In this document: positions 1 through 7,393 of the stretch, one piece after another
How the letters are laid out: every line of letters begins with the position of its first letter
How positions within the stretch are numbered: position 1 is the first letter of the stretch
NCBI GenBank assembly: GCA_024231695.1
Contig: JAAEQF010000384.1
Coordinates: forward strand, 1 to 52,209
Source: FCB group bacterium
Lineage (GTDB): Bacteria > Zixibacteria > MSB-5A5 > GN15 > JAAZOE01
Direction of reading: 5' to 3'
Length of the DNA: 52,209 nt
Position numbers and translations under genes: made by a program
The notes under the pieces: generated by a model
What the model was told of the DNA's origin: nothing
The model's input: the letters and a program-made list of their open reading frames with translations, nothing else
Database searches by the model: none

Positions 1-977
1 TAACCAACATTCAGGCAAATACTTAATGCGTGCTCGGCATCGGTAACCCCGGTAGTAAACATTGTCCAGCTTTCGGCTGTCTCGTCATCCCAATATAATT
101 TGAGGTTGTCATTAGAGGTTATAGCCGCCAGGTACAATCGAGAGACGTAAGCATTAAAATCATCGTTGGAAACTACATCGACCTCTTCTATCACCTCTGG
201 CGAAGTAACAGTAAAAGCAGTGATATATGTCGAACCACCGGGGAAATTTTCCCTTAGCCCATCTGACAACTTGAATCGATAACCTAACACCTGATCCTGG
301 CTCGTGCCGCGAGTGAATAGCACATAACAATGATTGGCCACCACCGTTGCCGCAGCATCGTTAACATGATAGGTGGAATTCCAGCTATACGTCTCGGTCC
401 AAGTTTGACCATTATCGTCGGAAAAATTCATCACCCAGCGAGACTGGGTTCCGAAATCCTGGAGAAGTAATAGGGCAAACAGATTTCCAGTGGCATAGTC
501 GATTTCAAGATCAACACAATAAACCGAATCTCTGGTGCCGATACGGACATCTCCGCCCCACCGTTCGGCCGATGATACAATCGGCTCGCGCCATTCCGTA
601 CAAATCGACATCTCCGCCACATTAATCAACTCTTCAAGACCTGAGAACATGGTCAGCGCTTCACTGAAATACCCCTTGTTCCAGGCGATGGTCAGCTCTT
701 TCGCCAGTTGGAGAGCGTCCACCGAGGCGTTACGCCCCAAGAGAATTGAAATTTCAGCATTAGCTCTTTCCTCAACCGACAGATCGATCAACGATTGCCA
801 GACGGGTATTTCTGAAATTTCAAAGGCTTCAACTTCAACCCGATCACCGGTATAAGTAGCTGTCCGAAAGTCAATCGGCGCCACATCGACCGAGGGTTGT
901 TCCTGAGCCATTGACAGGTTGATCATTCCTGTCATTAATATGGCTGCCATTATCAACGGAATTGTCACGCGTTTCAT
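1..977 (-). CDS. Secreted Asp-box (BNR-like) protein, 3' end cut by window edge
   Basis: The frame is open from ATG at 977 to the window edge, about 325 codons, with no stop, so the C-terminus lies outside. The start is supported by a strong ribosome-binding site, GGGAGGTAGT directly before the ATG. The first 24 residues form a signal peptide (KR, a hydrophobic stretch, then a likely cleavage after SMA), so the product is exported. A canonical Asp-box, SDDNGQTW (S-x-D-x-G-x-T-W), lies near residue 190, and a degenerate one (DDETAESWT) lies near the truncated end. Asp-boxes mark beta-propellers of the sialidase/BNR fold, but they also occur in many non-enzymatic exported propellers. No catalytic residues are visible, so no substrate is proposed. 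Confidence 0.75.
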   Translation of the reverse strand, partial: MKRVTIPLIMAAILMTGMINLSMAQEQPSVDVAPIDFRTATYTGDRVEVEAFEISEIPVWQSLIDLSVEERANAEISILLGRNASVDALQLAKELTIAWNKGYFSEALTMFSGLEELINVAEMSICTEWREPIVSSAERWGGDVRIGTRDSVYCVDLEIDYATGNLFALLLLQDFGTQSRWVMNFSDDNGQTWTETYSWNSTYHVNDAAATVVANHCYVLFTRGTSQDQVLGYRFKLSDGLRENFPGGSTYITAFTVTSPEVIEEVDVVSNDDFNAYVSRLYLAAITSNDNLKLYWDDETAESWTMFTTGVTDAEHALSICLNVG

Positions 978-1065
978 ACTACCTCCCGGATATTTAATAT
1001 AATCGAATCATTGCCATGCAAATTAGTAAACGATATCGAATTTACAGGTGTCGGTCAGGATGAAA

Positions 1066-1084
1066 ATTCTCTCTCCGTGAGAAT
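1066..1084 (-). terminator. Weak hairpin downstream of the aminotransferase gene
   Basis: ATTCTC and GAGAAT arms (6 bp) flank a 7-nt loop. On the minus strand the hairpin is followed by a short T-rich tract. It sits about 110 nt after the aminotransferase stop and before the secreted-protein gene on the same strand. The stem is AT-rich and weak, so termination is only possible. Confidence 0.25.
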
Positions 1085-1192
1085 CAGAAAAGCAACTCAA
1101 AATGGCCTTGTTCTCTGGAGAATTCAAGATATTCGATTCACCGAAAGATACAATGGTACTTCAAATTTGTCAAGCGATTAATGCGTAACGGG

Positions 1193-2434
1193 TTACATGA
1201 CTTCGCCGATCATAATATCGACTACTCGCCGCTGTTGACTTTCGGTGATACCATAATATAGTGGCAAAGCGATCGATAATCGGTCAGCGATAAACGATTG
1301 CGGACAATCATGATCGATCAATTTGTATTTATTCCTATAAAATCCGAGTGTATGCACAGCATGCGTTCCCTGACGTACGGAGATGCCTTGACTCTCCATC
1401 CGAGCCATAAGTCGGTTTCGCTCGCGATTCCATATCTCGATTTTATCCCAGTCAATTTCGCTATCTGCTTTTTTTCGAGGATCGAATTTGTACAAACAAA
1501 CATATGATTGATAAGCATGAAAATAGCCGGCAGGAATGAACGGCGTTATAAAGTTCGCATTGTCTTTAAGCATTTCATCATAAATTGCCGCAGCTCTTTT
1601 CTGATCAGCAATAATAGCGTCGGCCTTTTTCATCTGTTCGATTCCAATGGCGGCCTGGATATCGGTCAAACGATAATTGAATCCCTGCCGATCGAAATTC
1701 GGAAGCAGCGACCCGCCCTCTTCCTGATGACGCCCGTAGTCGGAGGCCGAAGCGCCATGATTGCGAAGTTCTTTAATCAAATCAGCCATCGCTTTGTCGT
1801 CGGTAATGACCATTCCCCCCTCGCCGGTCGTTATCGATTTGCGCGGGTGAAAACTGAAACTTGCAGCCAATGCTTCGGTTCCGGCATGCTTGTCGCCCCT
1901 TTTTGCCCCCAATGCACACGCGGCATCCTCGACAACAACCAGATCAAACTCTGCGGCCAAATTATTTATCTCATCCATATCGACGCAGAGACCAAATAGC
2001 GAAACCGGGATTATCGCTTTCACTTTTCTCTCGACCGCATTCGATTGCGTCAATATTTGGCGAACAGCAGCAGTATCGATATTGTAAGTTCGCTGATCGA
2101 TATCGACAAAACGTGGTCGAGCTCCCGCATATTCAACTGCATTGGCCGTAGCGATAAACGTAAACGACGGGACAATCACTTCATCCCCCGGCCCAATACC
2201 GGCGGCCAGAAGAGCGAGATGCAGAGCAGCCGTACCGGATGATAAGGCCACAGCATGTTCGGCGCCGGTGAAACGGGCAAACTGCTTTTCGAATTCGGCC
2301 GCGCTGGGTCCCTGAGCAACCCAGCCCGATTCCAAAACCTCGGCCACGGCCTGCTCTTCTTTTTTATCAAAAAACGGTCGTGTGATCGGGATTGGTGATT
2401 GGTAAGAATTCTTGTTGTTTGTTTTTTCGCCCAT
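1193..2434 (-). CDS. DegT/DnrJ/EryC1/StrS-family PLP sugar aminotransferase
   Basis: A full-length member of the sugar aminotransferase family (413 aa; the family is usually 360-420 aa). Such enzymes transfer an amino group from glutamate to a keto group of a nucleotide-activated sugar using pyridoxal phosphate. Visible hallmarks are the Gly/Ser-rich cofactor loop SSGTAALHLAL (65-75), the cofactor-contacting Asp170 in VEDAA, and the PLP lysine Lys199 in FHPRKSITTGEGG. The start is supported by GGGAGA nine bases upstream. It lies beside an SDR epimerase and an acyltransferase/amidotransferase set, which fits the amination step in making a diamino sugar, as WbpE does in the ManNAc3NAmA pathway. 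The exact substrate cannot be read from the sequence. Confidence 0.92.
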   Translation of the reverse strand: MGEKTNNKNSYQSPIPITRPFFDKKEEQAVAEVLESGWVAQGPSAAEFEKQFARFTGAEHAVALSSGTAALHLALLAAGIGPGDEVIVPSFTFIATANAVEYAGARPRFVDIDQRTYNIDTAAVRQILTQSNAVERKVKAIIPVSLFGLCVDMDEINNLAAEFDLVVVEDAACALGAKRGDKHAGTEALAASFSFHPRKSITTGEGGMVITDDKAMADLIKELRNHGASASDYGRHQEEGGSLLPNFDRQGFNYRLTDIQAAIGIEQMKKADAIIADQKRAAAIYDEMLKDNANFITPFIPAGYFHAYQSYVCLYKFDPRKKADSEIDWDKIEIWNRERNRLMARMESQGISVRQGTHAVHTLGFYRNKYKLIDHDCPQSFIADRLSIALPLYYGITESQQRRVVDIMIGEVM

Positions 2435-2523
2435 TGAATGCGTTCTCCCAATTAATTCATACGCCTCAAGGATACACTTAACGCCCTCGCCTTGGCAAGG
2501 AGAAAACCGGCATCCGTTTTTTG

Positions 2524-2553
2524 TTGATTTGAAACGGGTATGCTCGATACTTT
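2524..2553 (+). promoter_or_regulatory. Possible sigma-70-type promoter for the SDR gene
   Basis: TTGATT (2524-2529), an 18-nt spacer and TACTTT (2548-2553) lie about 50 nt before the ATG at 2606. The -10 element is poor, and the 171-nt divergent gap must also hold the aminotransferase promoter. Confidence 0.25.
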
Positions 2554-2605
2554 AAAAAGAGGCTGTATGAAGACAGAGATATAAGGCTACAACTTAGGAG
2601 CGGCC

Positions 2606-3619
2606 ATGGACATCAGCGGCAGGAAAATCTTCATCACCGGTGGAGCCGGTTTTATCGGCTCGACTTTGATCGGTCGGCTGATCAGAGACAATCAGATCAC
2701 AATTTATGATAATTTTCGCCGCGATTCAATAAGTTCACGCCCCTGGGCCAAGCATGAAAATCTGGACCTCATAAAAGGTGACATTCTTGATTATGCCTCG
2801 CTGAAAAAGGCAATGGCTGGTGCGGACATCGTTGTCCATTGTGCGGCCATCGCCGGTATCGATACAGTGATAAAAAAGCCGACCGAAACCATGCGTGTCA
2901 ATATGGTCGGTACCGCCAAAGTCCTTGACGCCGCCCTGACCCTGCCCCATCTGGAAAGACTGGTTAACTTTTCAACCAGCGAAGTTTTCGGGCAGTCGGC
3001 TTTTCGCAGTGAGGAATCCGATGTCACTCATATTGGCGCTGTCGGTGAAGCCCGCTGGACTTACGCCGTTAGCAAGCTGGCCGGTGAACATCTAAGCAAA
3101 GCCTACCACGATGAATTCAAAATGCCGATTGTGACCGTCCGACCATTTAATGTTTATGGACCGGGTCAGGTGGGCGAAGGCGCGTTATCCATCTTCATCA
3201 AGCAGGCCCTGCGCAATGAGGAGATTCTGATTCAGGGTCAGGGCAACCAGATTCGGGCCTGGTGCTATATCGACGATTTTGTGGACGGCCTGCTTCTGGC
3301 TATTTCCCACCCCAATGCTATCGGAGAGTCATTCAATATCGGTAATGCTCGAGCCGTAATCACCGTTTATGGCCTCGCTCAAACGGTGGTGCGGGTACTC
3401 GGCTCCTCATCTCCAATCAAGTTTGTTGACGCCAACGGCCCCGACGTTGAATTACGCGTACCTTCAGTTACCAAGGCAAAAAAGCTTTTCGGCTTTGAGG
3501 CCGGGATCGATCTTGAAGACGGTATCCTGCGTACGGCTGAATTCTATCGCGACCATCTGGATCATGCTGTTATTGATGAAGAGTATCGCCCCCGTGAAAT
3601 TTCCAAGATTATCGAATAA
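2606..3619 (+). CDS. NAD-dependent sugar-nucleotide epimerase/dehydratase (extended SDR)
   Basis: A 337-aa extended short-chain dehydrogenase/reductase. The Rossmann nucleotide-binding motif GGAGFIG is at residues 12-18. The catalytic pair is Tyr153 and Lys157 in YAVSK, with the upstream Ser/Thr in NFSTSEVFG (121-129). These enzymes oxidise a nucleotide-sugar hydroxyl with bound NAD and then epimerise, dehydrate or decarboxylate; the family is GalE/RmlB/WbpP-like and the sequence does not decide which reaction. Start: TAGGAG seven bases before the ATG. It is transcribed divergently from the aminotransferase and converges on the LpxD-like gene with only 23 nt between stops. By context it probably supplies or remodels the sugar nucleotide used by the neighbouring enzymes. 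Confidence 0.9.
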   Translation: MDISGRKIFITGGAGFIGSTLIGRLIRDNQITIYDNFRRDSISSRPWAKHENLDLIKGDILDYASLKKAMAGADIVVHCAAIAGIDTVIKKPTETMRVNMVGTAKVLDAALTLPHLERLVNFSTSEVFGQSAFRSEESDVTHIGAVGEARWTYAVSKLAGEHLSKAYHDEFKMPIVTVRPFNVYGPGQVGEGALSIFIKQALRNEEILIQGQGNQIRAWCYIDDFVDGLLLAISHPNAIGESFNIGNARAVITVYGLAQTVVRVLGSSSPIKFVDANGPDVELRVPSVTKAKKLFGFEAGIDLEDGILRTAEFYRDHLDHAVIDEEYRPREISKIIE

Positions 3620-3642
3620 TAGACAACCAACCAACGGCGATT

Positions 3643-4587
3643 CTATTCCCGGTTGCTGATGATCCGCGCCGGAACACCGTAGGCAATTTTTCCGCCGGGA
3701 ATGTTTTTCACCACACAAGAACCAATTCCGATAAGGGTTTTATCACCGATTTCCACGCCATCGCGAATTGTAGATGAGGGAGCGATCCGGCAAAATTCTC
3801 CGACCTTTGCGGCTCCGGCCACCGAAACATGGGCACATATCATAGAATGGCGGCCGATGATGGCATTGTGAGCGATATACACCAGATCATCCAACTTGCA
3901 CCCCTCTTTCAAAATGGTGTCGCCGAAATTCCCTCGGTCAATACAACTGCCGGCACCAACGGTCACATTGTCTTCGATTATAACTCCACCCAGATGCGGG
4001 AAATTTATCAAAGAACCGTCGTCGTCCCTTACATAGCCAAACCCCTCACATCCGATATTTGCCCCCGGAAGAATCTCGACGCCGTCACCCAGCCTGACAT
4101 TGGCAGCGATATAATTATTGCCGAGAAAACTAACCCCGTTACCAATCACAGCGCCCCGTTCTATCTGAACATTGGGTCCGACTGTACAGGTCGGGGAAAT
4201 CTCACTCATTGTAAAAAAACCGGGATTATATTCTATAATTGACTTTTGAAATAGCCGGATAAAGGCTAACTGGGGATTTCCCATAAAGGCAATCGTTTGC
4301 CGCGGTTTAGGCTCAGTGCAGTTTCCATAAACCGGATCGGCCAAAATCAGCGACGCCCGGCAATTGTTCAACAACTCGACCATGTTTTCCGTCGCCCGAT
4401 TCCCATCGGATCGAGCGAAAACAACCATACCCGGTTGAGCATCAGACAAAGACCCGAAATAGTTTTCACCTGCGATCTCGGCCGTATCGTCCCCGCAAAT
4501 TTGGTCAAATCGCAATCCGGCCATTTCAAGAAAAACAGACGCAGTAGTCGGTTCCAGTGGTCGCAGTTTATATCGCATGGCATGCAT
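3643..4587 (-). CDS. LpxD-like left-handed beta-helix acyltransferase
   Basis: A 314-aa hexapeptide-repeat protein. Residues 1-115 resemble the N-terminal uridine-binding region of LpxD. Residues 130-305 are continuous hexapeptide repeats. The LpxD signature is clear: GFGYVRDDDG (182-191), CIDRG (215-219) and the catalytic His240 in IAHNAIIG. The long C-terminal helix of true LpxD is missing: the protein ends soon after GVPARIIS. LpxD N-acylates UDP-3-acyl-glucosamine in lipid A synthesis. Here the gene sits 3 nt downstream of the amidotransferase gene in an amino-sugar block, so N-acylation of a sugar amine (as WbpD does) is at least as likely as a lipid A role. Confidence 0.82.
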   Translation of the reverse strand: MHAMRYKLRPLEPTTASVFLEMAGLRFDQICGDDTAEIAGENYFGSLSDAQPGMVVFARSDGNRATENMVELLNNCRASLILADPVYGNCTEPKPRQTIAFMGNPQLAFIRLFQKSIIEYNPGFFTMSEISPTCTVGPNVQIERGAVIGNGVSFLGNNYIAANVRLGDGVEILPGANIGCEGFGYVRDDDGSLINFPHLGGVIIEDNVTVGAGSCIDRGNFGDTILKEGCKLDDLVYIAHNAIIGRHSMICAHVSVAGAAKVGEFCRIAPSSTIRDGVEIGDKTLIGIGSCVVKNIPGGKIAYGVPARIISNRE

Positions 4588-4590
4588 ATT

Positions 4591-5790
4591 TCAATCGACC
4601 GCTTTCTCTACCGGAACCGGCAGGTCAAAAATCCGCGTCAGGCTTTTTAGTTCCTCATCGCTGTATTTTTTTGTGTACTTGGTATAGAAGCTTTTGGGTA
4701 CCAGTTCCAACTTGTACATAATCCAAAAAAACCAGCGCAGCCGTTCAAAAAGCGATTTATAGGTTTTATAATCGCGGTAAGTCTTGCGCGGAGCATTCAT
4801 TATCCGGTCGAATTGATCGTCGGAAAAACCCAGCCGCTTTTTTATTTCAGCCAGAATATCTTCATCAAACGGTTTCGGTTCAGCAATTTTTTCCAACGCC
4901 TCTTCCCGGCTCATCTGTCCGTTACGGATCAAAGCCGAGAATTCGCAGAATCGCAAATCGATGCCGAATTTGCGAGGAAGGTGGAAGTTATTCGTAAAAT
5001 AGGCCGTGCGGTTTTCCATATGATGCCCGCCGTACCATTGCCAGTCAAATTCCTCGCTCAGGAATTTCTTAACCTCCTCCTTGTCATAATCAATGTAATA
5101 CAGCGGCCGCACTTTTTTTATTCCGTTTAAAATCGTCCATCTCAGCCAGCGGCCCAGCCACAGATTGGGCAGGGTTTTAATCGGCTGCGTCCCAAATTTC
5201 TTCTGGATCGTAGCCACATAGCGAGCATCCATATAAAACCAGCCCGGCGGAGAAATCCCTTCGGTCCTAAACGAATGCCCTTCAAAAATGTACTTGAGGC
5301 CATATTTGCGAGCCCCCAGATAATGCGTGGCCGCCAGCCCCAGATCAGCCGGAGTATCTATTTCCGGCACTGAGGCTTTGAAAAAGGATTTGAAAATATC
5401 ATTGTATTCGCGGTTATCCACGACATGTGTGTAGAGGTCGATCTTCAGCTTCCGGGTAACCCGATAAATATTTTCGACCGCGATCCGTGAATTCCAGGTA
5501 TTGTCGAAATGCACCGCCAGCGGCCTCAGGCCAAGTTCCTCTTTGGCCAGATAAAGAAGATAGGAAGAATCACAGCCACCGCTTACACCAACAACGACAT
5601 CATAGTCACGTCGGCGGCCGTCTCGTTTAATTTTGTCAGCCAATTCATCGAGAATCTTCCGTCCGGCCCGGCCAGTAGGATATTCGCTTTCGAACTGCTC
5701 GGTCTGACGACAATAATTGCAGACACCCTGTCCATCGAAAACGATGCTGGGGATTCGTTCATCGTATATACAGCGAGTGCATACTTGCAC
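4591..5790 (-). CDS. wbpG: N-acetyl sugar amidotransferase, WbpG/PseA-like
   Basis: A 399-aa PP-loop ATP pyrophosphatase. The N-terminus has a zinc-ribbon of two CxxC pairs (Cys4, Cys7, Cys24, Cys27). The ATP-binding PP-loop SGGCDSS is at residues 70-76. This is the architecture of the N-acetyl sugar amidotransferases WbpG of Pseudomonas and PseA/PtmG of Campylobacter, which turn an N-acetyl group into an acetamidino group using ATP and ammonia. WbpG takes its ammonia from dedicated HisH2/HisF2 partners, and exactly those two genes lie immediately upstream on the same strand (12-nt and 1-nt gaps). The family call is strong. The sugar substrate and whether the product reaches O-antigen or flagellin remain inference. 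Confidence 0.9.
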   Translation of the reverse strand: MQVCTRCIYDERIPSIVFDGQGVCNYCRQTEQFESEYPTGRAGRKILDELADKIKRDGRRRDYDVVVGVSGGCDSSYLLYLAKEELGLRPLAVHFDNTWNSRIAVENIYRVTRKLKIDLYTHVVDNREYNDIFKSFFKASVPEIDTPADLGLAATHYLGARKYGLKYIFEGHSFRTEGISPPGWFYMDARYVATIQKKFGTQPIKTLPNLWLGRWLRWTILNGIKKVRPLYYIDYDKEEVKKFLSEEFDWQWYGGHHMENRTAYFTNNFHLPRKFGIDLRFCEFSALIRNGQMSREEALEKIAEPKPFDEDILAEIKKRLGFSDDQFDRIMNAPRKTYRDYKTYKSLFERLRWFFWIMYKLELVPKSFYTKYTKKYSDEELKSLTRIFDLPVPVEKAVD

Positions 5791-5801
5791 GAAATCTTTC
5801 C

Positions 5802-6563
5802 TTAAGCGAGTCGGGTTTCAAGTTCGCGGCGGATGGGGAAATTGATCAACACCGCCCGGTTTCCCCCCTGATACACAAACAGACTACCAGCCGCCACCGC
5901 GGATGCACCGCCTTGGGTGACGGCCTCGACCAAATCATCAATCCCGCCTGCGCCGCCAAGAGCAATTAGCGGAATATTCACGGCTGCAGCTACCATATTT
6001 ATCAGATTCACATCATACCCATTCATGCTTCCATCGCAGTCAATGGCATTGAGCAATATTTCTCCGGCGCCCATATCTTCCATCTGCCGGGAATATGTAA
6101 CCGGATCGATACCGGTCGAACGACTGCCGCCATTACTGTAAACTTTATATTTACCCAGAAGCGTCTTTTTGACATCAATTGAAACAACGATACTCTGTGA
6201 TCCAAAAAGATCAGCGGCCTGCCTGACCAGCTCAGGTGTTTCGGCAGCCCGACTGTTAATAGCCACCTTTTCTGCACCCAAATTGTGAATCCTCTTTATA
6301 TCTTCGATCGACCTGATACCTCCCCCGTAAGTCAAGGGCATAAAGCATTCACCGGCCACCTCCTCGATTAGATCAAACGGTGGTTTTCGATTTTCTTTTG
6401 TGGCCAAGATATCGAGTAGGATCAGTTCATCGACTTCTTTTTCATTATATATCTTGACTGCGTTGATTGGATCGCCGACGTAAGTCGGCTTTTTAAACTT
6501 GACCGTTTTAACCAAACGGCCCTCTTCTAAAAGCAGACAGGGCATGACCCGGGTTTTAAGCAT
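5802..6563 (-). CDS. hisF2: HisF2-type cyclase-subunit homologue (acetamidino pathway)
   Basis: A 253-aa TIM-barrel protein of the HisF family. In histidine biosynthesis HisF closes the imidazole ring using ammonia channelled from HisH, with two catalytic aspartates. The N-terminus here reads MLKTRVMPCLLLEEGR: the position of the first catalytic Asp (Asp11 in Thermotoga HisF, PCLD) is Leu11. The second Asp is kept in SIDVKK, as are phosphate-site glycines (YGGGI, ALGGAGG). Loss of Asp11 is expected for paralogues that only relay ammonia to a WbpG-type amidotransferase, whose gene is directly downstream. No other his genes are present. A role in histidine synthesis is therefore unlikely. Confidence 0.9.
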   Translation of the reverse strand: MLKTRVMPCLLLEEGRLVKTVKFKKPTYVGDPINAVKIYNEKEVDELILLDILATKENRKPPFDLIEEVAGECFMPLTYGGGIRSIEDIKRIHNLGAEKVAINSRAAETPELVRQAADLFGSQSIVVSIDVKKTLLGKYKVYSNGGSRSTGIDPVTYSRQMEDMGAGEILLNAIDCDGSMNGYDVNLINMVAAAVNIPLIALGGAGGIDDLVEAVTQGGASAVAAGSLFVYQGGNRAVLINFPIRRELETRLA

Positions 6564-6564
6564 T

Positions 6565-7182
6565 TCAAGTCAACTCCGCGAAATTGGCCAGCACTTTCAG
6601 GCCGAAGCGGTGACTTTTCTCCGGATGAAACTGTAAACCGAAGACATTATCCTGTTCAATGCCCGAAATGAATTCATATCCGTAATCGGTGGTGCAGACA
6701 ATATTGGTTTTATCTTCAAACTGAAGATGAAAAGAATGAACAAAATAAAAACGCGCCTCTTCCGGTAAATCCCGAAACAACTGTCCTTCTTTTTTAACCT
6801 TGATCGTATTCCAGCCCATATGGGGTATTTTGAGATTATCCCGATTCTCGTGAAAATTAAACCGCACTGCTTCGGCCTCGATCAATCCGAGTCCAGTACT
6901 CGCCCCTTCTTCGCTTTTCGAACCGAGCATCTGCATGCCCAAACAGATACCGAGAAACGGGACCCGATCACGGCGAACTTTTTTGACCAGCGTTTCCCGT
7001 AGATTCAGTTTTTCAATATTGGCCACAGCCGCATCAAAGGCTCCTACTCCCGGCAGAATAATTTTATCGGCCTTATCAATGACAGAATGTTCCGAACTGA
7101 TAACCGCCGAGGCCCCGGCTTTTTGCAACATATTCCTAATCGATTTCAAATTACCTACGCCGTAATCGACGATGACAATCAT
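6565..7182 (-). CDS. hisH2: HisH2-type glutamine amidotransferase subunit
   Basis: A 205-aa class I glutamine amidotransferase that hydrolyses glutamine to release ammonia. The catalytic triad is visible: Cys80 in FLGICLGMQ, then His186 and Glu188 in LQFHPEKS. The oxyanion-loop glycine motif PGVGAF is at residues 44-49. Length and motifs match HisH of the imidazole glycerol phosphate synthase complex. Because its partner HisF lacks a catalytic Asp and the next gene encodes a WbpG-like enzyme, it most likely feeds ammonia to sugar amidation. It is the first gene of the tight hisH2-hisF2-wbpG-acyltransferase run, which is probably transcribed from the 7183-7393 gap. Confidence 0.9.
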   Translation of the reverse strand: MIVIVDYGVGNLKSIRNMLQKAGASAVISSEHSVIDKADKIILPGVGAFDAAVANIEKLNLRETLVKKVRRDRVPFLGICLGMQMLGSKSEEGASTGLGLIEAEAVRFNFHENRDNLKIPHMGWNTIKVKKEGQLFRDLPEEARFYFVHSFHLQFEDKTNIVCTTDYGYEFISGIEQDNVFGLQFHPEKSHRFGLKVLANFAELT

Positions 7183-7202
7183 TGTCCATTTCCCTTCGAC
7201 AA

Positions 7203-7240
7203 ACTGCGGTTCCGGTGGCCCAATTCTAAATAACCGCAGT
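7203..7240. repeat. 9-bp inverted repeat in a divergent promoter region
   Basis: ACTGCGGTT (7203-7211) and AACCGCAGT (7232-7240) are perfect reverse complements separated by 20 nt. They lie just upstream of the hisH2 start in the gap shared with the plus-strand glycosyltransferase. They could be an operator or a leader hairpin; no known regulator is recognised. Confidence 0.4.
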
Positions 7241-7313
7241 CTCCCGCCGTTGTCAACAAATGGATTAGAACTCGCCTTTCAAGGTCGAAAACGCTATCAT
7301 CCGGCGAAAATAC

Positions 7314-7342
7314 TTGACTCGCTTACCGAACCGCCTTAGCTT
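7314..7342 (+). promoter_or_regulatory. Possible sigma-70 promoter for the TPR-GT2 gene
   Basis: TTGACT (7314-7319), 17-nt spacer, TAGCTT (7337-7342), about 50 nt before the ATG at 7394. The -35 element is good and the -10 is weak. Confidence 0.3.
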
Positions 7343-7393
7343 GCTCACTGCTTGAAAAGGCCATTTGGGCCACAAAATAACACGGAGATCGAG

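Noticed and set aside
1024..1182. Plus-strand frame ending in NGTSNLSSD before the stop at 1180-1182
   Set aside because: No start codon with a ribosome-binding site; upstream codons shift frame. Treated as intergenic sequence.
5802..7182. hisF and hisH as part of a histidine operon
   Set aside because: No other his genes are present, HisF lacks the first catalytic Asp, and a WbpG-type amidotransferase gene is directly downstream.
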